Part shown: positions 9,334-19,486 of the stretch, one piece after another
Layout: every line of letters starts with the position of its first letter
How positions within the stretch are numbered: position 1 is the stretch's first letter
Assembly: GCF_900105195.1 (NCBI RefSeq)
Contig: NZ_FNRX01000002.1
Span: forward strand, 310,001 to 374,000
DNA from: Rhodococcus pyridinivorans
GTDB taxonomy: Bacteria > Actinomycetota > Actinomycetes > Mycobacteriales > Mycobacteriaceae
Direction of reading: 5' to 3'
Length of the DNA stretch: 64,000 nt
Program-made: the position numbers and the translations under genes
The notes under the pieces: model-generated
Databases searched by the model: none
Told to the model about the DNA's origin: nothing
Seen by the model: the letters and a program-made list of their open reading frames with translations, nothing else

Positions 9334-12300
9334 GAGCAGCCTCCATGATCGCCTCGTCCACGTTCGCACCACGGATGGTGGCGTCCTTGATAGCCATGAG
9401 TACCTTCTTGTAATCGCGAGGCATGACCTTCGCGAAGTGGCTGACCTGTTGTGACCAGTCGGCCAGGATGCGGGCTGCGACCTCGGAGCCCGTTTCGTCA
9501 CGATGCCGTTCGACGGCGCCCTTGAGCCACGCGAAGTCCTCGCCCTCGAGATCCTCGAGGTCGACCAGCTCGGTGTTCAGGTTGTTCTCGAAGTCCTTGT
9601 CCGGGTTGTACACGAACGCGACGCCACCGGACATGCCCGCACCGAAGTTGCGGCCGGTCTTGCCGAGGATGACGACCTTGCCACCCGTCATGTACTCGCA
9701 GCCGTGGTCGCCGACGCCTTCGACGACGGCCGTGGCTCCGGAGTTGCGGACCGCGAAGCGCTCACCCGCGATGCCACGGATGAGGACCTCACCCGAGGTG
9801 GCACCGAACAGGATGACGTTGCCGGCGATGATGTTGTCCTCGGGCACGAAACCCTCGGCCGCATTGTGCGGCGGGCGCACGATGATGCGACCACCCGACA
9901 GGCCCTTGCCGACGAAGTCGTTCGCGTCGCCGTTGAGCCGCATCGTGATGCCGCGCGGGACGAACGCACCGAAGCTGTTGCCGGCCGAACCTGCGAAGGT
10001 GATGTCGATCGTGTTGTCCGGCAACCCTTCCGCACCGTACTTCTTGGTGAGCTCGTGGCCGAGCATCGTGCCGACGGTGCGGTTGACGTTGGTGATCGGA
10101 GTGTCGAACGAGACCGACGTACCCGACTCGAGAGCGGGCTGCGCTTTCGCGATCAGCTCGTTGTCGAGTGCCTTGTCGAGAGCGTGGTACTGCTCCTTGG
10201 TGCAGTGCATGTCCTGCTCCCCGAAGATCGGGGAGGTGACCTTCTCGAGCAGCGGCGACAGGTCGAGCTTCGACGCGCGGTAGTGCTCGACGGCCTTGCG
10301 GGTGTCGAGGACGTCCACCTGGCCGATGGCCTCGTCGAGACTGCGGAAACCGAGTTCGGCGAGGTACTCGCGCACCTCTTCGGCGATGTACAGCATGAAG
10401 TTCTCGACGAACTCCGGCTTGCCGGTGAACCGCTTGCGCAGCACCGGGTTCTGCGTCGCGACACCCACGGGGCAGGTGTCGAGGTGGCACACACGCATCA
10501 TGATGCAGCCCGAGACCACGAGCGGCGCGGTCGCGAAACCGTACTCCTCGGCGCCGAGGAGAGCGGCGACCACGACGTCGCGGCCGGTCTTCATCTGGCC
10601 GTCGACCTGCACGACGATGCGGTCGCGCAGACCGTTGAGCATCAGCGTCTGCTGGGTCTCGGCGAGACCGATCTCCCAGGGAGCACCCGCGTGCTTGAGG
10701 GAGGTCAGCGGCGACGCGCCGGTACCACCGTCGTGACCCGAGATGAGCACGACGTCGGCGTGTGCCTTCGACACACCCGCGGCGACCGTGCCGACACCGA
10801 GCTCGGAGACCAGCTTCACGTGGATGCGGGCCTTCGGGTTGGCGTTCTTCAGGTCGTGGATCAGCTGCGCGAGATCCTCGATCGAGTAGATGTCGTGGTG
10901 CGGCGGCGGCGAGATCAGGCCGACGCCGGGCGTCGAACCACGGACCTCGGCGACCCACGGGTACACCTTGTGCGGCGGCAGCTGGCCGCCCTCACCGGGC
11001 TTAGCGCCCTGCGCCATCTTGATCTGGATGTCGGTGCAGTTGCTCAGGTAGTGCGCGGTCACACCGAAGCGACCCGAGGCGACCTGCTTGATCGCCGAGC
11101 GCCGCCAGTCGCCGTTCTCGTCCGGGGTGAAACGGCTCGGATGCTCGCCGCCCTCACCGGAGTTCGAGCGGCCACCGAGACGGTTCATCGCGATCGCGAG
11201 GGTCTCGTGCGCCTCGGCCGAGATGGAGCCGTAGCTCATCGCACCGGTCGAGAAGCGCTTGACGATCTCGCTCGCCGGCTCGACCTCGTCGAGCGGCACC
11301 GGCGGGCGCACGCCCTTCTTGAACTCGAACAGACCGCGCAGCGACGCGAGTCGCTCCGACTGGTCGTCGACGAGCTTCGTGTACTCCTTGAAGATCGAGT
11401 ACTGGCCGGTGCGGGTCGCGTGCTGGAGCTTGAACACCGTGTCCGGGTTGAACAGGTGGTACTCGCCCTCACGACGCCACTGGTACTCGCCACCCACCTC
11501 GAGCTCGCGGTGCGCGCGCTCGGACTGGCGGTCGAGGAAGGCCGTGCGGTGACGGGCCGCGACGTCCGCGGCGATCTCGTCGAGACCGACACCGCCGAGC
11601 TGCGACTGCAGACCGGTGAAGTACTCGTCGACGAGTTCCTGCGACAGGCCGATGACCTGGAACAGCTGCGCACCGGTGTAGGAGGCGAGCGTGGAGATGC
11701 CCATCTTGGACATCACCTTGAGCACGCCCTTCGAGGCCGCCTTGATGTAGTTGGCGATGGCCTTGTCGAGGGTCATGCCCTCGGGCAGGTCGCCGTTCTG
11801 CAACAGCTCGTCGATGCTCTCGAACGCCATGTACGGGTTGACCACGGCCGCACCGAAACCGCACAGGGCGGCGATGTGGTGGACCTCGCGGGCGTCGCCG
11901 GCCTCGACGAGCAGACCGACCTTGGTGCGGGTCTTCTCGCGGACGAGGTGGTGGTGCACCGCGGAGGTGAGCAGCAGCGACGGGATCGGCGCCAGCTTCT
12001 CGTCGGACTCGCGGTCGGACAGCACGATCAGGCGTGCGCCCTTCTCGATGGCCTGCGAGACCTGCTCGCGGATCGAGGCGAGGGCGCGACGCAGACCCTC
12101 ACCGCCCTCCGCGACCGGGTACAGGCCGCGGATGATGACGCTGTTGAAGCCGGGGAACTGCTTCTCGTCGTTGACGTGGATGAGCTTCTGCAGGTCGTCG
12201 TTGTCGATGACCGGCGCACCGATGAGAATCTGCCGGCACGACGCCTCGGTCGGGTTCAGCAGGTCGCCCTCGGGGCCGAGCATGCCGCCCATGCTGGTGA

Positions 12301-13921
12301 CGATCTCCTCGCGGATCGCGTCGAGCGGCGGGTTGGTGACCTGGGCGAACAGCTGCGAGAAGAAGTCGAACAGCTGACGCGGACGCGACGACAGCACGGC
12401 GATCGGCGTGTCGGTGCCCATCGAGCCGAGCGCCTCGGCTCCGGAGGCCGCCATCGGCTTGACGAGGAGATCAACCTCTTCGCGGGTGTAGCCGAATACC
12501 TGCTGCCGCAGCACGACACGCTCGTGCGACATGTAGGTGTACTTGCTCTCGGGCAGATCCTCGAGACGGGTGACGCCGCCTGCGACCCACTCCTCGTAGG
12601 GATGCTCGGCGGCGAGCTCGCGCTTGATCTCCTCGTCCTCGACGATGCGGCCCTTGGCCGTGTCGACGAGGAACATGCGGCCCGGCTGCAGGCGACGCTT
12701 GCTGACGATCTTCTCGGTGGGGATGTCGAGCACACCCACCTCGGAGGCCATGACGACGAGGCCGTCGTCGGTGACCCAGGCACGCGAGGGGCGCAGGCCG
12801 TTGCGGTCGAGCACGGCGCCGATGACGGTGCCGTCGGTGAAGCACACCGAGGCCGGTCCGTCCCACGGCTCCATGAGGGCCGCGTGGTACTCGTAGAACG
12901 CGCGACGGGCCGGATCCATCGAGTCATGGCGCTCCCACGCCTCGGGGATCATCATGAGCACGGCGTGCGGCAGGCTGCGACCACCGAGGTGCAGCAGTTC
13001 GAGCACCTCGTCGAAACGCGCGGTGTCGGACGCACCCGGCGTGCAGACCGGGAAGATCTTCTCGAGCTTGTCGCGACCGCCGAAGACCTCGGTGTCGATG
13101 AGTGCCTCACGGGCGCGCATCCAGTTGGCATTGCCCGTGACGGTGTTGATCTCGCCGTTGTGCGCCACGCGGCGGAAGGGATGCGCGAGCGGCCACGACG
13201 GGAACGTGTTGGTGGAGAACCGCGAGTGCACGAGACCGAGGGCCGAGACGACGCGCTCGTCCTGCAGGTCGCGGTAGAAGCCCTTCATCTGGGGCGTGGT
13301 GAGCATGCCCTTGTAGACGAAGGTCGACGCCGACAGGCTCGGGAAGTAGACGGTCTCGCTGCCGGGACCGTCCTCGCCCGCGCCGTGGTGGCCGAGCTCG
13401 TGCTCGGTGCGCTTGCGCACGACGTACGCGCGGCGCTCGAGCTCGAGGCCGGTGAGCGCGCGGGCGCCGGAGGCGATGAAGATCTGCCGGAAGGTGGGCA
13501 TGGCGTCCTTGGCCATGGAACCCAGCTCGGACTCGTCGATCGGCACCTCGCGCCAGCCGAGGACCTCGAGGCCCTCTTCGGCGACGATGCGGTCGACCTC
13601 GGCGGCCGCGGCGTCGGCCTTGGCGGTGTCCTTGGGCAGGAACGCGATACCGGTCGCGTATGCGCCTTCGGCGGGAAGATCGAAGTCGACGACCTCACGG
13701 AAGTAGGCGTCGGGGACCTGGATCAGGATGCCGGCGCCGTCGCCGGTGTTCTGTTCCGCTCCCGCTGCACCGCGGTGTTCGAGATTCACCAGGGCGGTGA
13801 TCGCCTTCTCCACGATGTCGCGACTGCGACGACCATGCATGTCGACGACGAACGCGACGCCACAGGAGTCGTGCTCGTTCGCCGGGTGGTAGAGCCCTCG
13901 AGGCCCGGGGAGATGAGTCAT
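9326..13921 (-). CDS. gltB: Glutamate synthase, large (alpha) subunit
   Basis: GltB makes glutamate from glutamine and 2-oxoglutarate. The protein has 1531 residues, as usual. The first 20 residues form a short propeptide ending in [10 protein letters not shown], so Cys20 is probably the N-terminal nucleophile of the glutaminase domain (about 20-420). A central domain follows, then the FMN-binding synthase domain (about 830-1210) with the 3Fe-4S cluster cysteines in [15 protein letters not shown] near residue 1140, and the C-terminal GXGXG beta-helix (about 1260-1510). The ATG at 13921 has an AAGG-type site upstream; longer frames lack support. It is the first gene of gltBD. Confidence 0.97.
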   Translation of the reverse strand: MTHLPGPRGLYHPANEHDSCGVAFVVDMHGRRSRDIVEKAITALVNLEHRGAAGAEQNTGDGAGILIQVPDAYFREVVDFDLPAEGAYATGIAFLPKDTAKADAAAAEVDRIVAEEGLEVLGWREVPIDESELGSMAKDAMPTFRQIFIASGARALTGLELERRAYVVRKRTEHELGHHGAGEDGPGSETVYFPSLSASTFVYKGMLTTPQMKGFYRDLQDERVVSALGLVHSRFSTNTFPSWPLAHPFRRVAHNGEINTVTGNANWMRAREALIDTEVFGGRDKLEKIFPVCTPGASDTARFDEVLELLHLGGRSLPHAVLMMIPEAWERHDSMDPARRAFYEYHAALMEPWDGPASVCFTDGTVIGAVLDRNGLRPSRAWVTDDGLVVMASEVGVLDIPTEKIVSKRRLQPGRMFLVDTAKGRIVEDEEIKRELAAEHPYEEWVAGGVTRLEDLPESKYTYMSHERVVLRQQVFGYTREEVDLLVKPMAASGAEALGSMGTDTPIAVLSSRPRQLFDFFSQLFAQVTNPPLDAIREEIVTSMGGMLGPEGDLLNPTEASCRQILIGAPVIDNDDLQKLIHVNDEKQFPGFNSVIIRGLYPVAEGGEGLRRALASIREQVSQAIEKGARLIVLSDRESDEKLAPIPSLLLTSAVHHHLVREKTRTKVGLLVEAGDAREVHHIAALCGFGAAVVNPYMAFESIDELLQNGDLPEGMTLDKAIANYIKAASKGVLKVMSKMGISTLASYTGAQLFQVIGLSQELVDEYFTGLQSQLGGVGLDEIAADVAARHRTAFLDRQSERAHRELEVGGEYQWRREGEYHLFNPDTVFKLQHATRTGQYSIFKEYTKLVDDQSERLASLRGLFEFKKGVRPPVPLDEVEPASEIVKRFSTGAMSYGSISAEAHETLAIAMNRLGGRSNSGEGGEHPSRFTPDENGDWRRSAIKQVASGRFGVTAHYLSNCTDIQIKMAQGAKPGEGGQLPPHKVYPWVAEVRGSTPGVGLISPPPHHDIYSIEDLAQLIHDLKNANPKARIHVKLVSELGVGTVAAGVSKAHADVVLISGHDGGTGASPLTSLKHAGAPWEIGLAETQQTLMLNGLRDRIVVQVDGQMKTGRDVVVAALLGAEEYGFATAPLVVSGCIMMRVCHLDTCPVGVATQNPVLRKRFTGKPEFVENFMLYIAEEVREYLAELGFRSLDEAIGQVDVLDTRKAVEHYRASKLDLSPLLEKVTSPIFGEQDMHCTKEQYHALDKALDNELIAKAQPALESGTSVSFDTPITNVNRTVGTMLGHELTKKYGAEGLPDNTIDITFAGSAGNSFGAFVPRGITMRLNGDANDFVGKGLSGGRIIVRPPHNAAEGFVPEDNIIAGNVILFGATSGEVLIRGIAGERFAVRNSGATAVVEGVGDHGCEYMTGGKVVILGKTGRNFGAGMSGGVAFVYNPDKDFENNLNTELVDLEDLEGEDFAWLKGAVERHRDETGSEVAARILADWSQQVSHFAKVMPRDYKKVLMAIKDATIRGANVDEAIMEAARG

Positions 13922-14221
13922 ACCTAGCCTTCGTTGATGCGATAGCACCGACGACCAGCAGCGCTGATGGCCATCTACTGCCGTAGACGGGTATCGGCCG
14001 GGTGCCCGATACCTTCGACATCGCCAGTATCCGCTCATCCGCGACGGTGCGGGTGCCTTTTCGGCAGCGCGAGCGTGGACCCGGCGACCGGTGGGACGTC
14101 GTGGTCCCACCGTCTTCGAAACGAACGATATGCCAGGTGGCGGGGGGTAATGCAAGCAAGCCTGCCCTATTCTTCCGCCCACCTGCGGAAACGCAGCCGT
14201 AACGCACCGGAATCGCGGGCG
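13922..14221. other. 300-base gap upstream of gltB
   Basis: No gene is seen here. The region must hold the gltB promoter and, toward the right, the 3' end signal of the TetR gene. It contains a perfect 8-bp hairpin (GGTATCGG...CCGATACC, 13990-14013) about 70 bases before the gltB start, which could be a leader structure. No clear GlnR site was found. Confidence 0.5.
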
Positions 14222-14791
14222 TCACCCTGCCGTGGAAAGCAGCATTCGCACCATTCGGGACACGCCGTCGCGCGGGTCCGGCCCGTCGTCCTGCGAGGTG
14301 CAGCGATGCAGGATCAGTCCGTCCAGGTAGTCGATGAGAACCCGCGCGGCGGTGGCGGAATCGTCGACGCCGAGGCCCGCGAGCACGGTCCCGATCCATC
14401 CGCGCAGTTCGCTGCGGCGGGTTTCGACCCCGGCACGCAGTTCGGGCGTCGCCATCGCCTCGACGAACATCGCGAAGCGTGCGCGGGTCCGCACGAGGTC
14501 GTCCCCCGTCACGAACATCACATATCCGTGCGCCAGGTCTTCGAGCTCACGTGCGTCCCCCGGCAACGCGGCGCCGATCGCCTCGAGCTGGACCCGGTCC
14601 CGCTCGAGGAGCCTGTCGAGCACCCCTTCGACGAGAGCCTGGCGGGTGCGGAAGTAGTTCGACGTGGAGCCGGCCGGCACACCGGCGATGGCATCCACGC
14701 GGCGGTGGGTGAGGGCGCGCAATCCTTCGGTCCCCACGAGTTCGATTGCGGCGTCGAGGACGGTGGCGCGTTTGTCGGTCACGAGAGACAT
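14222..14791 (-). CDS. TetR family transcriptional repressor
   Basis: The 189-residue protein has the TetR layout: an N-terminal three-helix DNA-binding domain with the recognition segment ALTHRRVDAIAGVPAGSTSN around residues 26-45, and then an all-helical ligand and dimer domain. It is divergent from an FAD monooxygenase gene. The space between them holds two nearly identical inverted repeats (14803-14818 and 14825-14840) that cover the promoter of the monooxygenase, so this protein is very likely its repressor and also controls itself. The ligand is unknown and may be a substrate of the monooxygenase. ATG 14791 is taken as start; an ATG twelve codons upstream would run through operator 1. 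Confidence 0.88.
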   Translation of the reverse strand: MSLVTDKRATVLDAAIELVGTEGLRALTHRRVDAIAGVPAGSTSNYFRTRQALVEGVLDRLLERDRVQLEAIGAALPGDARELEDLAHGYVMFVTGDDLVRTRARFAMFVEAMATPELRAGVETRRSELRGWIGTVLAGLGVDDSATAARVLIDYLDGLILHRCTSQDDGPDPRDGVSRMVRMLLSTAG

Positions 14792-14802
14792 TCTACGAGG
14801 AT

Positions 14803-14840
14803 CACTACAGGGGTAGTGACTGTCCACTACACACGTAGTA
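14803..14840. promoter_or_regulatory. Two TetR-type operators over the monooxygenase promoter
   Basis: Two inverted repeats of the form CACTAC-N4-GTAGT[GA] lie at 14803-14818 and 14825-14840, with centres 22 bases apart, about two helical turns on the same face. A -35-like GTGACT (14816-14821) and a -10 TACCGT (14839-14844), 17 bases apart, overlap them. The -10 ends six bases before the ATG at 14851, so the message should be leaderless. Confidence 0.75.
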
Positions 14841-14850
14841 CCGTCATGAC

Positions 14851-15879
14851 ATGACCGTGAAGCCAGGCAGTGCGGCGATCCTCGGCGGCGGAATCGGAGG
14901 GCTCACCGCCGCGAACGCCCTCCTCCGCCACGGATGGCACATCGACGTGTTCGAACGATCTCCGGAGCCTCCGCGCACCGGCACCGCGCTCGGGATGTGG
15001 CCTCCTGCCCTGGCCGCACTCGAAGTTGCCGGCGTCGGCGGACGGGTGGAACAACTCGGCGTGACACAGCGCTCCGCGACGCTCAGACGCTGGGACGGTG
15101 TGGTGCTCGCCCACGTCGGGGACCTTCGCCGGGCACCGGTCATGGTTTCCCGGCCCGCCCTCCTCGACATCCTGCTGTCCGGCCTCCCCGACCACATCGT
15201 GAAGTTCGACGCCCCCGCGCCACCGCTCACGGCCCTCGCCGGATACGACGTGATGATCGGCGCGGACGGAATCGGCAGTGCGGTACGTGACGAGGTGTTC
15301 GGTCCGGCCTACCGGCCCGTGCACACCGGGTACGGAGCGTGGCGCGGCTGGGTCGGCGGCTCCACCACGAACCATGGAGAAACCTGGGGTCCCGGCGCGC
15401 TCTTCGGAATCACCGACCGCGGCGGCGACCTCACCAACTGGTTCGCCGCCGTCCGCACCACCGAAGGCACCGGCGGCACCCTCGACGACCTGTACGGCCG
15501 CTTCCACGACTGGCACCCCGGCGTACGCGACATCCTCGGCCGCCTCGACCCCGACGACGTCATGTACCACGACCTGTACGAATCCCCCCGCCTCCCGTCG
15601 TACTTCCGCGGCAACACCGCACTGATCGGCGACGCGGCGCATGCGATGGCACCGAATCTCGGCCGCGGCGCATGCGAAGCAATCGTCGACGCCACGACAC
15701 TCGCGACGCTGTTGTCCGAGCATCCGGTACCGATCGCTCTGCAGCGCTATGACCGTGCCCGTCGACGCCGCACCCAGCTCCTCGTGCCCGCGTCACGGGC
15801 GGTCGCCAGGATCGCGACCGCGTCCCGGCTGACATCTCTCCGCGACTCCTCCATCACAGCATTCGGCCGCATCGCCTGA
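14851..15879 (+). CDS. FAD-dependent monooxygenase
   Basis: The 342-residue protein is a group A flavin monooxygenase. The FAD-binding GGGIGG motif is at residues 13-18, the DG motif (GADGIGSAVRD) is near residue 137, and the second FAD motif GDAAHAMAPNLGRGACEA is near residues 260-277. The C-terminal arginine-rich helices are normal for the class. It probably hydroxylates or epoxidises an aromatic or polyketide-like compound using NAD(P)H; the substrate is unknown. The ATG at 14851 follows the promoter directly and has no ribosome binding site, in line with a leaderless message. The adjacent divergent TetR repressor is its likely regulator. Confidence 0.88.
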   Translation: MTVKPGSAAILGGGIGGLTAANALLRHGWHIDVFERSPEPPRTGTALGMWPPALAALEVAGVGGRVEQLGVTQRSATLRRWDGVVLAHVGDLRRAPVMVSRPALLDILLSGLPDHIVKFDAPAPPLTALAGYDVMIGADGIGSAVRDEVFGPAYRPVHTGYGAWRGWVGGSTTNHGETWGPGALFGITDRGGDLTNWFAAVRTTEGTGGTLDDLYGRFHDWHPGVRDILGRLDPDDVMYHDLYESPRLPSYFRGNTALIGDAAHAMAPNLGRGACEAIVDATTLATLLSEHPVPIALQRYDRARRRRTQLLVPASRAVARIATASRLTSLRDSSITAFGRIA

Positions 15880-15973
15880 AACGTTCCGATAATCACCCGG
15901 TCGAGGGAACCGATCGTCACGCTGCTGCGTCCAACCCTGATGGAACGTCTGCCGGACAGGAGTTGGTGAGCTG

Positions 15974-16291
15974 ATGTCAGCGCTGAAGGTCGACCCGGAC
16001 TCGTTGAAGAGCCTGGCCTATGCCCTGGAGGGAGAAGCCGAGACCATCTACGCGTTGGAACCGTCCGCGGCGCTCGAGTCGGTAGCGGGCGCGATGCCAT
16101 CCTCAGCGGTCGGTGGTGTCGCCGGACGCGCGGGAGCACCACTCGACACCGCCTACCGCGCTATGGCCAACTGCCTGCGACGCATGGCCGAGGCCACCGA
16201 AGCGGCCGCACGGAACTACGAGGTGGCCGAGGAGGAATTCAGCCGCCAACTCGCGGCCGTCGGATCCGACTTCGAAGGAAAGTCCCTGTAG
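15974..16291 (+). CDS. EspC-like type VII secretion target protein
   Basis: This 105-residue helical protein resembles the EspC/DUF2580 family of proteins handled by ESX (type VII) secretion. Two long helices are separated by a glycine-rich turn (SSAVGGVAGRAGAPLD). The second contains RMAEATEAAARNYEVAEEEF, whose YEVAEEEF has the type VII signal form YxxxD/E. The stop codon is followed without a gap by the ATG of the 787-residue gene, so the two are clearly co-translated. It is the first gene of a four-gene cassette. No ESX core gene is present in this window, so the secretion apparatus would be encoded elsewhere. Confidence 0.8.
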   Translation: MSALKVDPDSLKSLAYALEGEAETIYALEPSAALESVAGAMPSSAVGGVAGRAGAPLDTAYRAMANCLRRMAEATEAAARNYEVAEEEFSRQLAAVGSDFEGKSL

Positions 16292-18655
16292 ATGTTGTCT
16301 CCTTCCGCGATCCGCTCGCTCGATCCGGCTGCGCTCACCACGGCTGCCGAGGCGGTCGAGTCCGCAAACAACACATTCCGGGAGTCGACCCACCGCGTCG
16401 ACCGGAATGTGGATGCCACGTTCGGTGGATGGGACGGTGAAGGCGGGGCAGCCGCCGCGGCACGTGCGTGGAGTGATCGGGTGGCCGGCCAAGGCATCAG
16501 CCACGCTGTCGACGAGCAGGTCGACGCCCTCCGCGACGCTGCGAACACGCTCATTCCCGCCCGCGCCACCGTCGTCGGAATCGTCGACAACGCGGTTGCA
16601 GCCGGCTTCACCGTCCACGACGACGCGCGGGTCGAGGCACCCCGAACCCACACGGGCGACGCGCAGACCGACCTCGTCGTGCAAGCGGGTCTCGACGACA
16701 CCGCCATGAACTTCGAGGTCCAACTGAAATCGGCGGTGCGCACATTCGACGAACTGGATCGAGACGCCGCCGTCCGACTCGAGCAGGTCAGCAACCGGCT
16801 CTCCACGTTCGGCGGTGAATTCCGTTCCCAGAACACACATTCCATCGATGCTCCGGACGGTGCTGCCGACGCTGCGCTCCTAGCATCCGGGGCTGCACGC
16901 GATACCGATCTCGAACGCATCGGACGCACCCTGTCGCTACCGTCGGGTGCGAGCATCGAGTACCTCGACGCCTTCTACAACAGCCTCGACGAGGACGAAC
17001 TGGCGAACCTGCACGAGACGTACAAGACATGGGAAGCCGAAGGCAACCCCGACGCGGCGCGCTGGGCCGACGGTCTCGGCAACGGTCTGCTCATCCTGTC
17101 GAATCCCGAATACGGCGGGTCGTGGGAGTCGGTGCCGCAGGACATCCGAGACACCATTCGATACGGCTACGAACCCGACCCGAACGCCGAGCACCCCGGT
17201 GAACCACTGGACCGGCTGGATCGACTCGGCGCGATACTCGGCGAGGCCAACCCTCAGTATCGACCCGGAACCGAGATGGGCATCGAGATGAGCCGGGTCG
17301 CCGGATACATGGCGGGCATCCCCACCTACGCCGATCCCCACATCATTCCCACCCCCGACCCTTCCTATTACGACCACACGGCAAGCACATTCCTCGACCT
17401 CGCCACCCGGAACACCGACACGTCGTATCACCTGCTCACCGGCACCGACGTCGACGGCAGCCCTGCGGACTTCAGTAGGGACGAGGTGCTCGTTCCGCTG
17501 CTCACCCGCGAATGGGCCGACGACGGAGCAACTCTGGCCGGCCTGACGGAGTGGATCGCTGCCGACGCGTTGCCCGCCGACCCGGGTGACCCCGCAGCAG
17601 TAATCCGAGCCGAACGTGCGGGCGAGGCAGCATTCGGTTTGGCCGAGGTGTTGTCTGCGCCGGAGTCTGAGTGGAACTCCGACAACAACTTCAACCGTTT
17701 CCTCCATATGCCGGGTGCCTCCCGGGAAGAAACCGACCTGACCATAGGTGACGTCAATCCTGTTGCTGTCCGTTCCTTCGCGACCGCCCTGTCACCGTTT
17801 GTCGGCGACATGGTCGGTTCCGTCGACGACGCCACCGCCACCAGCGGCTTCGGTGAACTCGGCCCCGTCCCGGCGACGCGCGTATTCACCCTCATGAACA
17901 CCGACCCCGCGGCAGGTGCCCTTCTCAACGGTGCAGCAATCGCGCAGGCCACCGATTTCGACCGCCGGTTCGCTCTCGAACAACTCGACGGTGTGAACAA
18001 GTACAGCTACGGAACGTATTCGGGCCGGTTGCAAAGCCTCGTCGAGGTGGGGTTGAGCAGCACCTACGAGAACGAGAAGCTGGTCGAGCAGGCGGCGATC
18101 GACAACCGGAACCAGTCCAGAGCAGACGCGTATGCCGTGGCCCAAACCCTCGTCACCGGTGCGGTGACGGCGTTGCCGGGTGGCGTGGTCACGGGTCCGC
18201 TCGTGTACTCGACAGGGGTTCTGTTGCAATCCGAAATCGTCGATGCTGAAGGGCGATACGTGGGGCATCCGTCGGGGGTCGAGGGGTTCGATTCCGAAAT
18301 GTATCTGACCGAGACAGGTGCCGAGAATACTCGGAGATACAACATGCTCAGCTCGCTGGTGGATTCGGGAGCCATCGACACAGCACAAGTGTCGCCAGGC
18401 TGGTTGACCGACGGCTCTCTCGTTCCCCGCGATCTCATGGAAGGACGTTTGTTGAGCGATCAAGTCCCCGATCTACTCCACGAAGCCGGGATCGAAAGTT
18501 CGGCTCAAACCGAGTACTTGCGCATTTCGAACTCGGGAGCAGGCGACCTTCGAAATATCGTCTATGCAGACCAACGCAATGGCGAACAAGGATTCCGAGA
18601 CGTACTGACCAACAATGTCGTCCCGTCCGGCGGTGAACGGTGGAACTACTCGTGA
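16292..18655 (+). CDS. Large WXG100-like, ESX-associated protein of unknown function
   Basis: The 787-residue protein starts with about 100 residues of ESX-like helical hairpin: LDPAALTTAAEAVESANN, the turn FGGWDGEGGAAAAARAW with a WxG-type centre, then a second helix. The rest is a long, mostly helical body with no signal peptide. A moderately hydrophobic alanine/valine/glycine stretch lies near residues 625-645 (TLVTGAVTALPGGVVTGPLV). It resembles the large actinobacterial proteins annotated as TPR-repeat-region proteins near ESX substrates, but I see no enzyme motif. Being fused to the EspC-like gene and followed by a lipoprotein, it could be a secreted effector or a surface scaffold. Base composition becomes less GC-rich toward its end. 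Confidence 0.72.
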   Translation: MLSPSAIRSLDPAALTTAAEAVESANNTFRESTHRVDRNVDATFGGWDGEGGAAAAARAWSDRVAGQGISHAVDEQVDALRDAANTLIPARATVVGIVDNAVAAGFTVHDDARVEAPRTHTGDAQTDLVVQAGLDDTAMNFEVQLKSAVRTFDELDRDAAVRLEQVSNRLSTFGGEFRSQNTHSIDAPDGAADAALLASGAARDTDLERIGRTLSLPSGASIEYLDAFYNSLDEDELANLHETYKTWEAEGNPDAARWADGLGNGLLILSNPEYGGSWESVPQDIRDTIRYGYEPDPNAEHPGEPLDRLDRLGAILGEANPQYRPGTEMGIEMSRVAGYMAGIPTYADPHIIPTPDPSYYDHTASTFLDLATRNTDTSYHLLTGTDVDGSPADFSRDEVLVPLLTREWADDGATLAGLTEWIAADALPADPGDPAAVIRAERAGEAAFGLAEVLSAPESEWNSDNNFNRFLHMPGASREETDLTIGDVNPVAVRSFATALSPFVGDMVGSVDDATATSGFGELGPVPATRVFTLMNTDPAAGALLNGAAIAQATDFDRRFALEQLDGVNKYSYGTYSGRLQSLVEVGLSSTYENEKLVEQAAIDNRNQSRADAYAVAQTLVTGAVTALPGGVVTGPLVYSTGVLLQSEIVDAEGRYVGHPSGVEGFDSEMYLTETGAENTRRYNMLSSLVDSGAIDTAQVSPGWLTDGSLVPRDLMEGRLLSDQVPDLLHEAGIESSAQTEYLRISNSGAGDLRNIVYADQRNGEQGFRDVLTNNVVPSGGERWNYS

Positions 18656-19476
18656 CCAAGAATCGATTCGACCCAACTGAACGAACCGGACCTCCGCCCC
18701 TCTACATCATGCTGCTGACTGTGGTTCTCGCAGCGGCATGTGCATCGCCCGAATCACCTCGAGTGGATACGGAGGGAGCTACCCAGTTGACCTCCACCGA
18801 ATATCAGCCGCCCGAACAGGTCCGAAATACCACGTTCGTGTGGTCCGCAGAACCCGACGTCGACCTGTTCGATGAACGTGGCAGGTTGATTCGTGCAGCA
18901 CAGGAATCGAAGATTATCGCCTACTACGCAGGAATCGATGTCACATACCCGGGCTTCGCCGAGGCGCTCGATCCACACTACGCAATCGGGATCAGTACAA
19001 CACTGCAGACATCTCTCGCTGGCACCATCCGCGCACATATCCTCGAAATCAACGACATACACGAGGGATTCAAAGCGACCATCTGCAGTCAAGAATCGAA
19101 TTTGGCCACACGAGTACGCGATGAGGACTATCGGATCAAGGTTTTCTCCGGCCGTGAAGAGTTTGTGGAATTCGGCCCGACAACCGAAGCGCACCGCCAC
19201 GAAAAATGGATGCAACGGCACGAACCACCGCGCCCCGCGCCGGAAACACAATACTTGTCGGCGCTCCCCACCTCTGAGCATCGATGGTCTGCCCCAACGG
19301 AAGATCTGTTCACCGGAACGGGACTGACAGTCACCTTCGGCTCCGACCTCGGCGAGACGATGCATCGCTGCGAGGAGTGGGGTCGCAGTATCGAACCCGA
19401 TGTGCCGGACAGAGGGTCCGAGCTCATCATCTCCCCCACCCCACCCGAAACTCTCCCCGCCTACCCGGGCTGGTGA
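18652..19476 (+). CDS. Lipoprotein of the EspC-like cassette
   Basis: I do not recognise this protein. It has 274 residues, with an N-terminal hydrophobic segment and a lipobox (LAAAC, Cys30), so it should be anchored at the outer face of the membrane. The mature part contains repeated aromatic-charged stretches (IIAYYAGIDVTYPGFAEALD) and two further cysteines (near ATICSQES and MHRCEEW) that could form a disulfide. The GTG at 18652 overlaps the previous stop codon as GTGA, a common coupled start; GTG 18640 is the alternative. Codon use and base composition are clearly less GC-rich than in the neighbouring housekeeping genes. Its place between a WXG-like protein and a YbaB-like protein suggests a joint function. 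Confidence 0.68.
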   Translation: MTKNRFDPTERTGPPPLYIMLLTVVLAAACASPESPRVDTEGATQLTSTEYQPPEQVRNTTFVWSAEPDVDLFDERGRLIRAAQESKIIAYYAGIDVTYPGFAEALDPHYAIGISTTLQTSLAGTIRAHILEINDIHEGFKATICSQESNLATRVRDEDYRIKVFSGREEFVEFGPTTEAHRHEKWMQRHEPPRPAPETQYLSALPTSEHRWSAPTEDLFTGTGLTVTFGSDLGETMHRCEEWGRSIEPDVPDRGSELIISPTPPETLPAYPGW

Positions 19477-19486
19477 GAAAGGAACC

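Noticed and set aside
9503..13927. A 1474-codon open frame on the plus strand opposite gltB
   Set aside because: It is an antisense artefact of the GC-rich third codon position in gltB; composition is low-complexity Arg/Val/Asp/Leu and no domain is visible.
14195..14215. Possible GlnR box upstream of gltB (GTAAC-N6-GAATC)
   Set aside because: Only half of the consensus is present, it is nearly 300 bases from the start, and it lies next to the TetR gene end.
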